A stretch of DNA of 64,000 bases from NCBI GenBank assembly GCA_015956445.1, contig WIUZ02000004.1:2232001-2296000 (forward strand). The letters run 5' to 3'. This document shows, in pieces, positions 46,749 through 59,898 of the stretch. The notes under the pieces are model-generated. The model searched no databases. It saw only the letters and a list, made by a program, of their open reading frames with translations, and was not told the origin of the DNA. The position numbers and the translations under genes are program-made. Position 1 is the stretch's first letter, and each line of letters begins with the position of its first letter. The DNA is from Thelephora terrestris (lineage: Eukaryota > Basidiomycota > Agaricomycetes > Thelephorales > Thelephoraceae).

Positions 46749-49700
46749 TCAAATCACCTGCTTGCTCCTTCTACTCTTACTGAAAGTCCCCGACCGCTCG
46801 ACCGCACTCTTGATGGTCCTAACGTTCTGCACGATCTCGTTTGCCACTTTCGGATTCTCCGCCTCGAAATCGTACCTCTTCGTACCCCCATCTCTTTGAA
46901 CGACCAGTTTGAAAGTCGAGGAGGATTTGGCTGATTGTTGACAGGCGACGATGGAACGGATGTGGTAGGAGGATGTCCGACCGGTTTCGAACATGCCCGT
47001 GGCTCGTTTGGCCGACGGCATGATCTGTTGTTCGCAGTTGTCGTTTTTGTGAGTATCTTTTTCGTGTTTGTGTAAGTAGGTTTGGGGAGGGTACGTACGT
47101 GAAGGTAAACCCCATCGATTGCCAAGATCCTCTCGTGCCTTCCAACGAGCATGGGCAACTTCCTGGTGATGATGTATTTCTAGGCAGAAAAATTGGATCA
47201 AAACCTCAATCACACCGCTGACGCTTGCGTAAAAGTCTGAACGCACCTTATAAGCACCGGTGTAATCCGTCACCGAATTTTGCGCTCCAGGAGTTTCAGA
47301 CATCCTCTTGAAAATCGAAGCTACGAACAAAAATCTCGTCAGTAACCTTTGGTAAAGCACGAAGGATAAAAAGGGATTCACCGTTCGGGTCTGTAGTCCT
47401 TATCGCCTTTCCGGTATCCACAATCCCATACCTCTGCAACATCGACCTTTTCACCAACACCAGATCGCTCTTCCCTTCCAAACTTGCCACCGTCCTATCC
47501 AGCAGGATCAAAACGGTCGCGTCTAGGTCCCTCACCAGCAACGCATACTCGTTCGGCTCCAGTTTCCGTCTCTTGCATACCGCTTCGAGAGCTTCTTGCA
47601 TGTACATCCCCGCCGTCCTAACAAAAGACATCGTGAGAGAGAAACCCGGAGGTGACCAAGCAGAACCTTACACGGGGATAGTGGTCGAGATATGTACCGC
47701 ATCAGCCGTCTCCGCCACCCTAACCCTCAAGAACATCTGAGGCCCTGGCATAGACACCAACGATCCAAACGCCGGAGACATCCCCAAAGGCGACGGAGTG
47801 CCGCTCGTTCCCGTCGCAAGTAAGGAATTTACATTGAGCGAATTACCGTCGGAAGCCTGCTTCTTCTTCTTGCCCATGATACGAGACGGTCGCCTTTGTA
47901 TTTTGGATTCGAGCGTCCGGTTCTGCTGGACTATAACGGCGATACGGTCAAGTCAACCCGACAAGGATCAAATTACAAGGGCAGAGCTTACTTTGCGCGG
48001 GGGAGGCTTCCGAAACCGCAAAAGCATCGAAATTAAACTTGGATATCCTCCCTGTCCTATCGGGCGGCGGGAAATCCTCATCAACTTCTCCATCCTCCTC
48101 CGCAATTCTCAAGATCCACCCAATGGCCGAACAAACCGTACTCCACTTCGGATCCTCCTCACCCTCCAATCCCTCGTCGATCTTGGGCAACCACCCCTCC
48201 TCCCAATACTTATACAACGCGTGTCCCAACACTTCCTCGATCGACGCATCCTTCCGAACGTTCAACTCCATCACTTGACCCTTGGGTTTCGTGGCCTTGG
48301 GAAAATATACAGCGACCATCTTGGACTGCCCTTCTGCACGACCGGATATGGCCGCGTAGTATTCCTCGAAGGGGTTCGTCGAACTCGAGGTCTTGGCCAG
48401 CATCGCCGTCAGCGCGGATTTCACCGGTCGGATCGGAGGGACCTTTTTCCGAGGGAACGTCAGCTCGTCAGGTTTCGGGCCTGACGGTGAGTGGTGGGCG
48501 GAGTGATGATGGTGTCGGGAGCCTGAAGTAAAATATTCCCCGGCGCCCCCTCCAGTACTATGTTTGTGGTGATGGTCGGGATTATTGGCGCCAGAATTCC
48601 TCTGATGAGATCTCGACCCGTTCCTATCACTGTTGGACCGAGAGCGATGGCGCGCGGCACCCTTAATCCCATGTTCCGTGACAGGACTGAGCCTAGTCCC
48701 CCTCCTCCCAGGTATTCCAGAAGGATTATGCACCGACCCGCTCGGAGTCGACATTAGCGAATGAGACATCGACAACATCGAAGCGATATCAGATCCGCTC
48801 CCGAGGTTGACGCCCCCACGCGTCGCAGAAAACTCCCTAAACCGAAAACGGCGAAATCAACGTAAATCCCCCCCAATCCATGTGCAAAAATGAAATTAAG
48901 AGGTCACGAAGCCGGGAATGAAAGAGAGAGACGTACGGATCGAACTCGTGTGCGAGGTCCATGCTCCCATCAATCACAGGCGCGCTGTCAAACCCATCCT
49001 CCTCCGCGCTATCTTCGCCGGCGGCCAACACGTCAGAATAGCTGTCAGCGGGCATATGCCCACTGGTCTCTTCGTCGCTGGTGTGAGCTTTATCTCCCTC
49101 AACGTCACTGGGAGGCTCAGGTTCCGAAGAGGACGAAGAACTGTCGAGATCACGTAATGAGAGAGGTTGCGCCGGTTGAGCGCCGCCTCTCGCGCCCATA
49201 CCAAATCCTCCGGGCCCGCCCCGCCCGCGAGCTTGGAGCCGAAGTCTTCGACGGGCTTCCATCTCAGCCGCGCCTTTAAAATTCGGGATAAAACCTACCG
49301 CCTTGGGGGGAGTAGCCGTGGCGGCACCAGAAGTGCTCCCAGCGGAAGACGAAGAGATCGTCTTCATAAGTGGACCAGTGGCCTGAGTTTGGTCCTGAGA
49401 TGGAGAATGTTTGTGGTGCGGCGGGCTAGAGCTCGTAGTTGTCAAATTTGGACCAGAGTTAATGACTTCTCCAAATATGGCACCGACATCTGGAGGGGGC
49501 GGGGTCAACTTTGGGATGATGGACGTCTCTCCACCATCGCTAGGTCCGACGATATTGACACCCAATGTGCCCACTCTGCTTTCCTCGCTTCCATCGCTTC
49601 TCGATCCCTCACGATCCTCGTCACTAGCTTCCAACACGCTCGCCTCTTCAAGTCTTCCTCCAACGCCCACCCCATCGCTCAACCTCCTCCTCCTACTCTC

Positions 49701-50369
49701 AAACCTGGCACTGGCCCTCCTAGCAGCTTTCTGAACACCGGTCCGCTTCTCACCTCCACCCCCACTGACACGCAACCCCATCGTTCCTGTCCTATTCCCT
49801 CCCATGATCGTGGTGGTATACTTGAGTCGAGTCGCCCCAGGGAACCCAGTTGGCCTCCCACGACCTCCATCTCCATCCGTGACACCATCCTGGCCGTTCC
49901 GGTCGTGACGATGGCTGAGGTTGGCTAGCCCACTAGATCCCTGCTGCGGGCCACTTTGAGGGGAGCCATCGTCCAGCCCCCTTTCGTTTTCATCGTCAGA
50001 AGGAGCCGGACTACACGGCGCGGTAAGCTCCGGCCACCGTTCGACGTCTGCGAGGTTCGAGGCGAGGATGTATGGGTTCGAAGTGTACGATGGGCTGAGC
50101 GAGATCAAGCGCGGGCCATACGGATCTTCGACGCTCCGGAGGTAGTTCAAACGGAGGTTATGAATGAGAAAGCTGATTCCAGGTGCCGAGAAGAGAAATG
50201 GAGAGCAAGGCCGTTCGAGAATGGAGCGTAGGGGAAGCGGGAGGGGCAGGTACGACGCGGTTATGTGGAAATCAAACAGCCGACCGACACCAGAGGTGGG
50301 ACGAGATATCGCGGGAGGCGAGATCGTCAAAGGAACCGGAAAAGATAATTTTTAGTGCCCGGGTGTGCA
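46749..50369 (-). CDS. SIN1: TORC2 subunit Sin1 (Avo1) homologue
   Basis: Scaffold subunit of TOR complex 2 that recruits AGC kinases. In order: the N-terminal block FLIHNLRLNYLRSVEDPYGP, then a long disordered Ser/Gly/Pro-rich region, and the CRIM domain (NPFEEYYAAISGR, KMVAVYFPKATKP, LNVRKDASIEEVLGHALYKY, WSTVCSAIGWILRIAEEDGE). A Ras-binding-like domain follows (MFLRVRVAETADAVHISTTI, EALEAVCKRRKLEPNEYALL) and a C-terminal PH domain (GVYLH, SSYHIRSIVACQQSAKSSST, RYDFEAENPKVANEIVQ). Stop at 46749. The first exon is uncertain; ATG 50369 joins in phase (MHTRALKIIF...) by a donor near 50290. His-rich runs (HHHH) precede CRIM. Confidence 0.88.
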
Positions 50370-51112
50370 TCGGCGTCGTGTGAGGGTAGTTTGAAGCAAA
50401 GACTCACTCTGGATCGCTAAGTAGCGACATTCGACATTGAGGGCCTCCGAGGTGAGGTTGGACGGAAACAGAGCTTTGATGATCGACCGATCACTGTCTG
50501 CCACCAAGCGGTATCGATAGATCTCTTGGGGCATGATATCTGTGAGGGCCCATTTGGTGCATCTTTGCAACGCGTCCTCGCCTCTACTCTGGATCACCTT
50601 TTTCACGGTTAGAAAATGACTCTGAAGTGTTTTTGATAGGCTGTGATCTTGAACAAGTGACGCCCTACAGGAACCACACCCGAACCAAGCAGGTCCATCA
50701 TCTACACAGATAAGAGTGAATATCAACTTATGTACAGGGAATCGACGGCCGGTAACCAATGAAGGGTATATACTGAATGTGGTAACTATGGAAGATGCTG
50801 TGGTACTATATGTCCATGGATGCAAAGGGTGAGAAAGCAACGGTGTGTAGAGAAGTGAAAGAGATAATTCATGTCCAAAGAAGCGATGGTGGTAAGGGGG
50901 GAGGGGGTAACGCGGATGAAAACAAAAGGCGGCAATTCCATAGTTTGAAAGATAAAAAAGGGGGCAATTAATGGTGTGGGGTGTACGAGTGATAGAAGCA
51001 TGCAGCTATAAAGTTACACAGATGAGGGAGTAAGAAATGTCAAATGAAAAAAGAGCGGTCAATATCAACAAGAAAAGACAGGGGGGAATTCAAGGAATGT
51101 AACGTGGGATGT
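50370..51112. other. Region upstream of Sin1, with one unassigned open frame
   Basis: 743 bases between two minus-strand genes. A minus-strand frame of 162 codons without an ATG start (50840-50352) includes VIQSRGEDALQRCTKWALTD and PSNLTSEALNVECRYLAIQ, which looks protein-like. It overlaps the proposed first exon of SIN1. It could be an upstream exon of SIN1, an eroded gene or chance; I cannot decide. Confidence 0.3.
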
Positions 51113-52764
51113 TTACCCCAACATCGAGCGTCGTGGGACACCATCCCGATCGGGATGTAGCTCCGTGTCAGATTCCACATCTGCCATGCTCATACTGTCT
51201 CTCATCCCGCTGGGGACCTATGAATGCGACGGACGCAGTTAGACTCGGTTTTCAATTGAAGAGATACGTGAAACACTCACAGCCAACCGCCTACCCCAAT
51301 CACGGTCATCGCTCAAGCTCGGTTGGCTCGATGTCGGATGGGGAGGTGTACTCAAAAGGCCCTCTCTCCTCGGCAAAATGCTGACATTGCTCGCCGTGGG
51401 CGAGGGGCTTTGTTCATTCACATCTGGGAGGTCGTGGTAGATCCCCATAGAGTGAGAACGCTCAAGAGTCGGACGGGTTGATAACCAGGACGTAGACCGA
51501 GGCCCAAGAAGAGACGAAGGTGTGGTCTGTGGAGTTGGATGAACGACGATAGACGGTCCTGGAAGCTGAAACATCTCGGGTCGAGGCTGTTCTGATGACA
51601 GTCTTTGAGGGTACACCGACATCAGTTGTGGGGCACCATCATGATGAAAAACGACAGGTTCAGAATTAACCCTGGAAGGGTAAAATGGGTTGGACCCTTC
51701 GTCGATGCTGCCCCTCCGTGTAGGGGCTTCCGACCTCGAAGATTGCCAAGAACTGGGCATGGGAGTTCCGCCAATGGAGAATCTCGGAGTTTTCCGAGAA
51801 AGTGTGGGAGAAGCGTTTCGAGGAGTGCTCGTGACATGCGTAAGTGATGAATTACGGGTGATAGTGCCATGGCCGGGGGACGAATGACCGTCGCCTGATG
51901 CGACCGTAGGGTCATTGACGAGATATCCAGCCTCATAGTCGAGCTGCTGTTCCAAGATTTCCCCAGGGCCAAGGATGCCAGAGAAATGGCGAATGATGTG
52001 GTGACTTCCGGGGGAAGCGCGCATCTCGTTTCCTATTGAAGATTGGATTTCGAGATCATGGTCACCATCGATGATTCCGTGGTGACCGTTGCTTCGCAGC
52101 ACGTCACGAGGAGAAGCACTGCGTCCAAGAGGGTTGATCGGAGAGTGGTGAAGAGCTTGGTTTTCGAGTTCCCTCTGTTTGTGGCGTCTTATGGTGAACA
52201 AGGCGAAAAGGACCAGACCGGCTACGAGGACACAGATACCGATAATAAGGCCGGCAAGGGCACCTGGATTGTGTGTTCTAGTGCCAAGCGATTTCGTTAG
52301 CCAATAGAATTATAAGCGAGACGTGTGAGACTTGCGTACATGTTTTCGGGGTTGTTTGTTGTTGGAATGGGTGGGAGGGTCCCTGATCCCATGGGGGTTT
52401 CGTGAGCATTAGTGGGTTCGTTTGATGATGAAGACTGATACAAGCTGGAGTAGACGGTGGTCGTGGTCGTTATTGGTGGGAGTGTCGATGACACAAACAA
52501 CGTGGTCGTGGTCGCGATAGGAGGAGGTGAGGTAGTTGTTAGGGACGGGGGACCTAAACGGGGATCGCAAGGTGAATATATGCGCGTTGTTTGGGGGAAA
52601 AAAGACGAACTGGTGATGGTTATGATGACTGTTGTGAGAATGGTGGTGAAATCTGTGGATATAAAGTTGTTCGGGCCACCGACGAGAGAGGAGGTGAGGG
52701 GACCCTGGGCAGCGACGGCAAAGCCGGCAGAGATGAGGGAAAGGAGGGATAGCCTCATGGACAT
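51113..52764 (-). CDS. Single-pass surface protein with Ser/Thr-rich ectodomain (unknown function)
   Basis: Three-exon gene. A signal peptide (MSMRLSLLSLISAGFAVAAQ) is followed by a Thr/Ser/Pro-rich ectodomain of about 130 residues, probably heavily O-mannosylated, containing two Cys at most. After an intron one membrane helix appears (GALAGLIIGICVLVAGLVLF), then a basic stop-transfer RRHKQREL. The cytoplasmic tail of about 330 residues is Ser/Pro-rich. The last exon ends MADVESDTELHPDRDGVPRR and stops at 51113. The layout resembles fungal wall-stress sensors of the Wsc/Mid2 type, but no WSC domain is present, so the role is inference only. Confidence 0.68.
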
Positions 52765-53589
52765 GGTAGGAGGGGGGGAAGGAGAGGCTGAGGGTCAATG
52801 GGGAAAAGACATTTGTTGGAAGAAAAAGCCGCGGCAAAGGATGACAAGGATCGGACATGGTCCTAGAAGTGTCAATGCCATCCCGACATGATGGAATGTT
52901 CACGGAACGGACTTTAGTCGCCCGAGATCCAATTCTCCGTATTATCCTCAAGATTTTCATTCTCGCACAGAATGAAAAATCGAGATTCCACATACGTCGA
53001 CGTTCCCAGAGTAATATTCCGCTTGCAGCGAACATCCCTTCCCGGGGATTGTTATTTCGTTTGGACGTGTTTGACAGCGGCGACAGTCTCAAAAAACACG
53101 CGTCGATGTCACGTGATCGACTCGTTTGAGTACTTCCGTTTTCGGCACGCAATCTCTTTTTTTCTTCAACTCATTCGAGGACTCGCTTTATTGTCCCCTT
53201 GCGCCTCTTTTTGTGCGTAAGAGCCTACCGCGTTTCCCAGAGCATACCATTCTACATCTCTAGCTGGAGCGTACATCGTCTGAACTCACATTTTGTGGTC
53301 TACGAATTCCTTACCAGAGATGTAACATGTTTCCCTACACGTCTTTGTTCCCATCTTACGATCGACCGTCCTGAATGGCCCCGGTGCCTTTGAAATACAA
53401 ACGATGGGACCGTTCTCAGTCGCAAGCGCACGAATTTTCCCATGTAGTTGCTCAAAGCTTGCCCACGAATCGGGGTACCGCCCGAGGCCACTCAACTTCC
53501 TGCGTCCTCCTTGTCACCGCTCCGACGGAGAATGATCGATGGAACGATCAGACGGTGGCTGCCTCGAGCTTCCAACAAGTCCCGCCACC
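52765..53589. other. Divergent intergenic region, surface protein / NAA10
   Basis: 825 bases with no recognisable gene. A pyrimidine-rich run at about 53155-53168 and several short frames are present. Presumably promoters for both flanking genes. Confidence 0.4.
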
Positions 53590-54349
53590 ATGTCCATGAA
53601 CATTCGTCCGATAAAAGTATGATCGCATGTCAGCTTTGCTCGCTACTGCGACTGAGACCGCCAGACAGGTCGATGACTTGCTCGGCATGCAAGCATGCAA
53701 CCTCCAAAATCTCCCTGAAAACTATACAATGCGATACTGTGATTCAATCCACCTTCTTGCTCCCCGAGGAATTCATCTGAATGCGTAACAGATCTATACC
53801 ACGCCCTGACATGGCCTTCGTTGTCGTACGTCGCTGAGGATCCCAAAGGGAGAATCGTGGGTTACATATTGGCAAAAATGTGCGTCTCTTCCATGGGAAC
53901 GCTCTGAGACAATCCTGAGCTGCCCGCCTCCCTTTTACCCAGGGAAGAAGACGTGGGGGCCGATGACCAGCCACACGGCCACGTTACTTCCATCTCCGTC
54001 TTAAGGTCCTACAGGCGGTTAGGTTTGGCGAAAAAGCTCATGGTCCAATCCCGTGAGCGACAAGCGTTTTTCAAAATCGGACAACGCAAAGCTTATTCCT
54101 GTTTTACAAGAGGAGGCGATGGCGACGATCTACCGTGCCGCCTATGTTTCGCTACACGTCCGGCGATCGAACAGGGCCGCCCTGAGCTTGTACCGAGACA
54201 CGTTGGGATTTACCGTCAAAGACATCGAGAAGAAGTACTGTGCGTCTTTTTCCGACTTCTGGCTAGGTCACGCGCTCGACTTACCCCCCGCATTCGTAGA
54301 TGCGGACGGCGAAGACGCTTATGCTATGAAGTTATCTCTGACTCCGTAA
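53590..54349 (+). CDS. ARD1: N-alpha-acetyltransferase 10 (Ard1), catalytic subunit of NatA
   Basis: GNAT-fold enzyme that acetylates N-termini of nascent chains together with NAA15. The start ATG 53590 has a perfect context (GCCACCATG); a second ATG two codons later gives the classic MNIRP start. Six exons join: [69 protein letters not shown] (acetyl-CoA loop RRLGLA, Q/RxxGxG/A type), [20 protein letters not shown] and [14 protein letters not shown]. All introns are short with GT...AG. About 170 residues, slightly shorter than yeast Ard1, lacking a long tail. Confidence 0.94.
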
Positions 54350-54543
54350 TAGTCTTGGAGAGAGAAAAACGTGTCGATAGAATGTGTACAGTCCGATTGC
54401 CAAAAAAGCTTCCGCCTCTGATCGGGATGTCGCTCCGATCCCGTCCGGTGGCCAAAAGTAAATTGTCCTCGGAACTTGGTCTGTCACGGAGGCTTGCTCT
54501 TTTCCAACCCACACCTTTCTCTTCCTCATCCCTCCTCCATCGT

Positions 54544-55843
54544 ATGTCTTCCGCCGTTTCCTGTGACTCTCGAACGCCAGTATGCGGCCCAGACGGAGAA
54601 CCCCTGGAGCGCTCATCAAAAAGCAAGATTGATCAGTGGACCGTCGCTATCGTCGAGAGAGGCTATCTTTGGGGAAAGATAAACACAGCGCAAGCAGTGT
54701 GGCCTTTGGCGACGTGGTGTTTTTTGACCGGCTACATGTACGTCGCCCTATCTCTTTGAGAATGGACAGAAATAGCTTGATCATGCAAATCTAGGGACAT
54801 CATCGGATTCTCTGCGATCTTCGTCTGGTGTGCATTCCAAACCGGGAACACTGCCCAGGTACGTCACCCTCTCCAGTTCGGTACATTCGTTGTTTCTCAG
54901 AGCTTTTTCATCTTATCCATGCTCGCACTTTAGCTCGCTCTGGCCGTCGCTCGGTTATGGGAAACTCCACGCGACCTGTCGTTCCGTACCTCCGACCGGC
55001 AAGCGCTGTGCTCTGTGTTGGGCTTCATCGTAGGATGCTTCGTTGGAAGGTTGGGTGATAAGATGGGCTCCAACACTCGGATGTGGCTCTTCACAGGTGT
55101 GTCACCGTCTAAGATGGGGAAAACCCTTCCATGCACACTTTTGCTCACTTCTGCCTTATCTGAATATCTGCTTCCAAATTTCTACAATGTTCTTCACCCC
55201 CTCAATCCACACTCATCGAACTCCGGGCCTCCATCTCACCGGATCCTTATCGCTCCTTTGCCGCCTTCCATATTCAAAACCTCGGCGTATGGTTGCGTTC
55301 CATTCTGACACGTTCCAAACTAAAAATTCACCGGTCACATTGTTCCATTCGACCCTCGATAACAATCGTTGATCGATTAAAGGGACTATGATCCAAGCAC
55401 TCTTCACTATGGCCGCCTCGATCGCAATCTGGCAATCCGGTGAAGGAAGCATAGCTCCCAACCGCATTTCCCCGGCTTGGTCCAACCCTCTTTCTTTCCT
55501 CTGCCTTGCCTTTATGTCCGCTTCCATGGGACTTCAGGGTATAATGGGAAAGCGCATAAACAGCCCGTTCGCAACCACCGTCGTGCTCACTTCCGTCTGG
55601 TGTGAGCTTGTGGCTGATCCCAAGCTGTTCAATGTCTCCAAGTTGGTCCCCTCAAGGGATCAAAAAGCAATCGCGATTTTTGCCCTCTTTCTTGGCGCTT
55701 TTATTGGACGAGCCATCCTCGCCGAGGTCGGTTCCGCTGGTGCGTTGGGTATCGCTACCGGTATCAGGGTACTCGTAGCTTTCGGGTGGCTCTTTGTACC
55801 AAGCACAGATGTCGGGCTGGTGGCACGGACTGGGCCAGTTTAG
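54544..55843 (+). CDS. DUF1275 (YoaK-type) multi-pass membrane protein
   Basis: Membrane protein of the DUF1275 family, common in fungi and bacteria, function unknown. ATG 54544. The first exon holds LWGKINTAQAVWPLATWC, then after an intron GYMDIIGFSAIFVWCAFQTG and the family's GNTAQ motif. The next exon has LGFIVGCFVGRLGDKMG, then after a long intron (about 55096-55382, longest in this gene) the helices QALFTMAASIAIW, FLCLAFMSASMGLQGIMGKR, AIFALFLGAFIGRAILAEVG and IRVLVAFGWLFVPS. About six membrane helices, roughly 290 residues. Stop at 55841-55843, convergent with ATP-citrate lyase. Confidence 0.83.
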
Positions 55844-56068
55844 ATGATACGAAATAGACTGCTAGCCCTACATCATACCCTCAGCCTAATCATAGATCGC
55901 GTTGCATGTACCCTTCACGGCGCACTACGCACATAGACAGAAAACAACAATGAATTGTCCTTTAGACTACTTCTACTGTTACCACACACGACGTCAACAA
56001 GAAAGCACAATTACAACAGAACATGTTTTAAGAGGTGAAAAACAACGGTGGATACGCCTACTGGCCGC

Positions 56069-59000
56069 TCATTGCATTTTTCCCAATACGCGGGGCTGGG
56101 AAATATCCGCCATATTGATAAAGATGTCGTCTGCCGGGTGACGGTACAGAGGCGCCTTTAACCTCTTCTGGTCAAGGTGATGTCCAATGAAACCTATCGA
56201 CCGTCCCAGGACGAACAGACCGTTGAGGGTTCCGATCTTGATGTACTCGTCCGCCTCCTCCCGCGTGAACGCTCCAGAGTCCCTCAAAAGGTCGACGAAG
56301 CACACAGCGATACAACCGTCAACGTTCAGGATCAACGTGTCCTTCTTCGACGTCGTGACCTTCTCCACCGCGAGAGCATAATCCAGTAGCGAGTGGCTTG
56401 GGAAGTGTTTCTTGACGTACTCCTTCACCAATTCCACCCGCAAATCAGGATTGTTCACGCTCTTGATCTTGTGGCCGATACCGCTAATGAGTTTGTTGGC
56501 CTTCCTCGAGTTGTCGACGAATTCACGAGGGGTCAAACCCATGTCGCGAGCACCGGAGAACATGGAAGCAGCTTCGTCCAACGCACCACCGAATCGGCTT
56601 CCGATCGTCAAAAGTCCAGAGGCCAGGGAAGAGATTAGGTCCTTTCCAGCACGTGTGGCAACGATCGTGTTCATCGCACCCGAGACGGCCGGTCCGTGGT
56701 CGGCGGTCAGCATCAGGACCATCTCGATGAACTTGGTGGCCCACTGGGGTAAACCTAGAAATCTCCGTCATACACACCCATACCAAACTTGACATCAGAC
56801 TTACGTCGCTTGAACCACAACAAGCTGACAACACCACCCAATCCAATGTCGTCCTTGAACACGTCCGAAATTCGCATGCCAGCGTACAACAACTCCTGAC
56901 CCCGCTCGTCTGAAATAGTTGAGATGAACGCGGCTGGTTTACGAATGAGGCCAAGCTCCTGGGCCCACTTGTAGTCCATAGGGATGACCGGTGGATCTCT
57001 CTCTGGTTGGGGAACGACAACACCGCTTTCGACAAGCTCGTCGTAGGTCTCCCTCAATACCTGAGGCAATTCCTCGAAGGTGTCCGGAACGATGAAACCA
57101 GCTGCCTTCATCGCCGCGTTCTTTGCCTCGGCGGTCTCCAAATCCGAGTTGGCCATCGAACCAGCGTGTCCGAATTGCACCTCAGTGGTGAACATCTTGG
57201 CGCAGGTACCAATGGCCCAGGCAACGATAGGCTTCTTGATGATACCCTTCTTGACGGCCTCAATGACACGATACTCCTCGATACCGCCAACTTCACCGAG
57301 CAAGACAAGCATCTTACACTCGGGGTCCTTCTCGTATCGGAGCAGGTGGTCGATGAAGGTCGATCCGGGGTAACGGTCACCGCCGATTGCGATACCCTCG
57401 TACACGCCGTTAGTAGTGAAGGAGAGGATGTTGTTCAGCTCGTTGGACATGCCACCGGACTTGGAAACGTAGCCGACTGATCCGGAGCGGTAGAGCTTTG
57501 AGGAGATGATGTTGTCCATCATACTGTCAAAAGTTAATCAGCATCAGTTATGACCGGAGTGTTTAAACAAAAAAAGAAAAGCCCACCCTCCAGAGTTACC
57601 AATCCTGAAACAACCAGGCTTAATGCCGCCAACGGTAGCGGGTCCGATAATCAGGACATCTTTAGCCTTGGCAAGGTGCAGGATTTCCCTAGCGTGACGT
57701 TCCGGAACGCCCTCGGCGATCAAGGAGATGCTCCTAATTTGAGTGTATTGTAGGATCTCCAGGGTCGACGAATAGACACTTCGAGAGCTAGCGAAGTTGA
57801 CAACAACATCAACATCTGGGTGCTTGGAGATCGCCTCGTCGATGGAAGTGTATACGGGGAGCAAAGTTTCCTTGGTGCCCCAATAGAACTTTTGGATATG
57901 GTGTCCGCCGAATGGGTAGATCATGGCGGCGACTGAAGCAGAGGTGCGACCGCAAGAGTAATCGAAATCTAGCATGCCTTGGATTGCGCGGGGTTGGAGG
58001 CCGTACACGAACGAACGAGTAGAGTTGTCGAAGGGGAGATAATCGGGGCGTTGCTTCATGGCAGTGGTGTCAAAGTGAACGATCTGATCCTGAGCTTGGG
58101 TGCGGCCGCCACCGGGTTGAATAGAACCAATTGTGGGAGGTTCAGAGGCGGCAGTCCTCGGTGCAGGGGTAGTCGGTGAAGGAGGGGGGAGGGGAGTCTG
58201 GGGGACGTGGATGCGGTCGCTTGTCTTGACGCCCAAAGCCAGGGGAACGATCTCGGTGATGTGAGTTTCGGGACCATAGACCTTGATGGGGACACCGAGC
58301 GACTCGCCCAACAAGCGCATGGCCTTGAGACCTTCTTGGTAGTTAGGGCCACCACGACGGACGTAAATTTTAACATGATGATTGATAAGGGCGGTCTTGA
58401 ACTCCGTAAGGGCACGAATGATACCCTTGAAAGTTGCGGCAACATTGGTGAAGTTTGCAATACCACCGCCGATGATCAAGATCTTTCCCTTGGGGTTGGG
58501 CTTTCCACGCGTGACGAGGTCAAGGATGGTTTTAGCGTATTCATAGGTTTGGCCCTCAGTTGGCGCGCCAGAGTATTCTCCGTAGTTAGCAAGCTCATGG
58601 GCGAAACCGTGGGCAGCGATGGCATCTGAGTAAACGACCGAAGCACCACCACCGGCAACCATGGTCCAGATACGACCCTCTGCATTCAGGACAGTAAGCT
58701 TCAAGGAAGCACCAGTGGAACTATCGAGCTTCTGGATGTATGCTTCTTCCTTAGTCAAGTCACGACCGAAGGGGGCCGGCCAAACCTGCGCGCCAGATAA
58801 GTCAGACATTGATGGAACTCATATCACACGCGCAATATATGCGTACCATAGGAGGGCCACGGTCAGCAGTGACGGATTTGCCCTTGGAAGTTGTCGCATT
58901 GGCACTATCGTAGACCGAGAGATCACGAGCGATCGCCCACTTGGGTCCACAGATGGATTCTGCAGTCTGATCGAGTTTGGCGGCCATGTCGAGATAATGG

Positions 59001-59898
59001 ATGGTCGGCGGAGCACCGTCGACACCATCAAGGCAGATCAGGGGGTTGATCTCGAGATAAGCGAAATGGAGATCGACATAAACAGAGTAGAGACGAATGA
59101 GGAAGTCGACGAGGATTTCCTTCTTTTCCTCAGGCACGTGCGGAAGGAGAGTCTTTGACCAAACGTCGCGAGGGGGGAAAGGAGAGGTAACGCCAATATC
59201 GAGCCGAAGTGCTTTGGCGTCGACATCTCCGACATCGACGCCACCCTCGTGAGTGAAGAGGATAGAATCACCCTCACGGTTGGAGTTGATGCATACGTAG
59301 AATTCGGTGTTCGAGGGATGAGGAAGGAATGGCTCCAAGATGAAGTTGTTGAGGGTCCCAGTGACTGATTCGACCTATAAAGGAGATGAAAATCAAAAGG
59401 TTAGATCGGTTTAAAAGAGCACAGCGGATCAGACGAGACGGGCGTCAAGCTACAAGGGATGCAACTGGAACTGATCCCGAAGATATTGTTTACATACGAC
59501 TTGGAGATAATCGGCTCACTTTCTGAGGTTTTCCGGCGCGTTCGCTAATCCATTGCTTTGCCTCTTCCCAAGTTTTATTGAGAGCAAGGAGGCCGGCCTT
59601 GCCTCGACGCTTGATCAGTTGATCGGGCTTCGCGACAAGTTTAGTGGTATGAACCCAAGCGGGAAGCTGGGTATCTGGGGTGATTGCACCAGTGGCAGGA
59701 TCCCAAGAGACCTGGGCGACCTTTGGAGAAGGGTAGACGAAGTTTGGCGAAACAGTCGCGGACGGATGGACTAGAGGAGCGCGTTCAAGCCAAAAGGCTA
59801 GAAGTAGCTTTGCATCGTATTCGCGGATCGCTTGATAAGAAAAGATGTCAGAGGATGGGATGAGAAGGGTAAAAAAGAGGCAGACCCTTTGCGGACAT
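56069..59898 (-). CDS. ACL1: ATP-citrate lyase (ATP-citrate synthase), full-length type
   Basis: Makes cytosolic acetyl-CoA and oxaloacetate from citrate. Exon 1 is tiny (ATG 59898, MSAK), joined to [20 protein letters not shown]. The citryl-CoA synthetase beta-like part follows ([38 protein letters not shown]). The exon starting near 58800 holds [40 protein letters not shown] and [20 protein letters not shown]. Then come [18 protein letters not shown] and the active-site His in [19 protein letters not shown]. The C-terminal citrate-synthase-like part has [20 protein letters not shown] and [16 protein letters not shown]. Here both halves sit in one gene, as in animals and basidiomycetes, unlike the split genes of ascomycetes. 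Confidence 0.96.

Noticed and set aside
49167-49928. 253-codon plus-strand frame
   Set aside because: Antisense to the Ser-rich region of Sin1; open only because of codon bias on the other strand.
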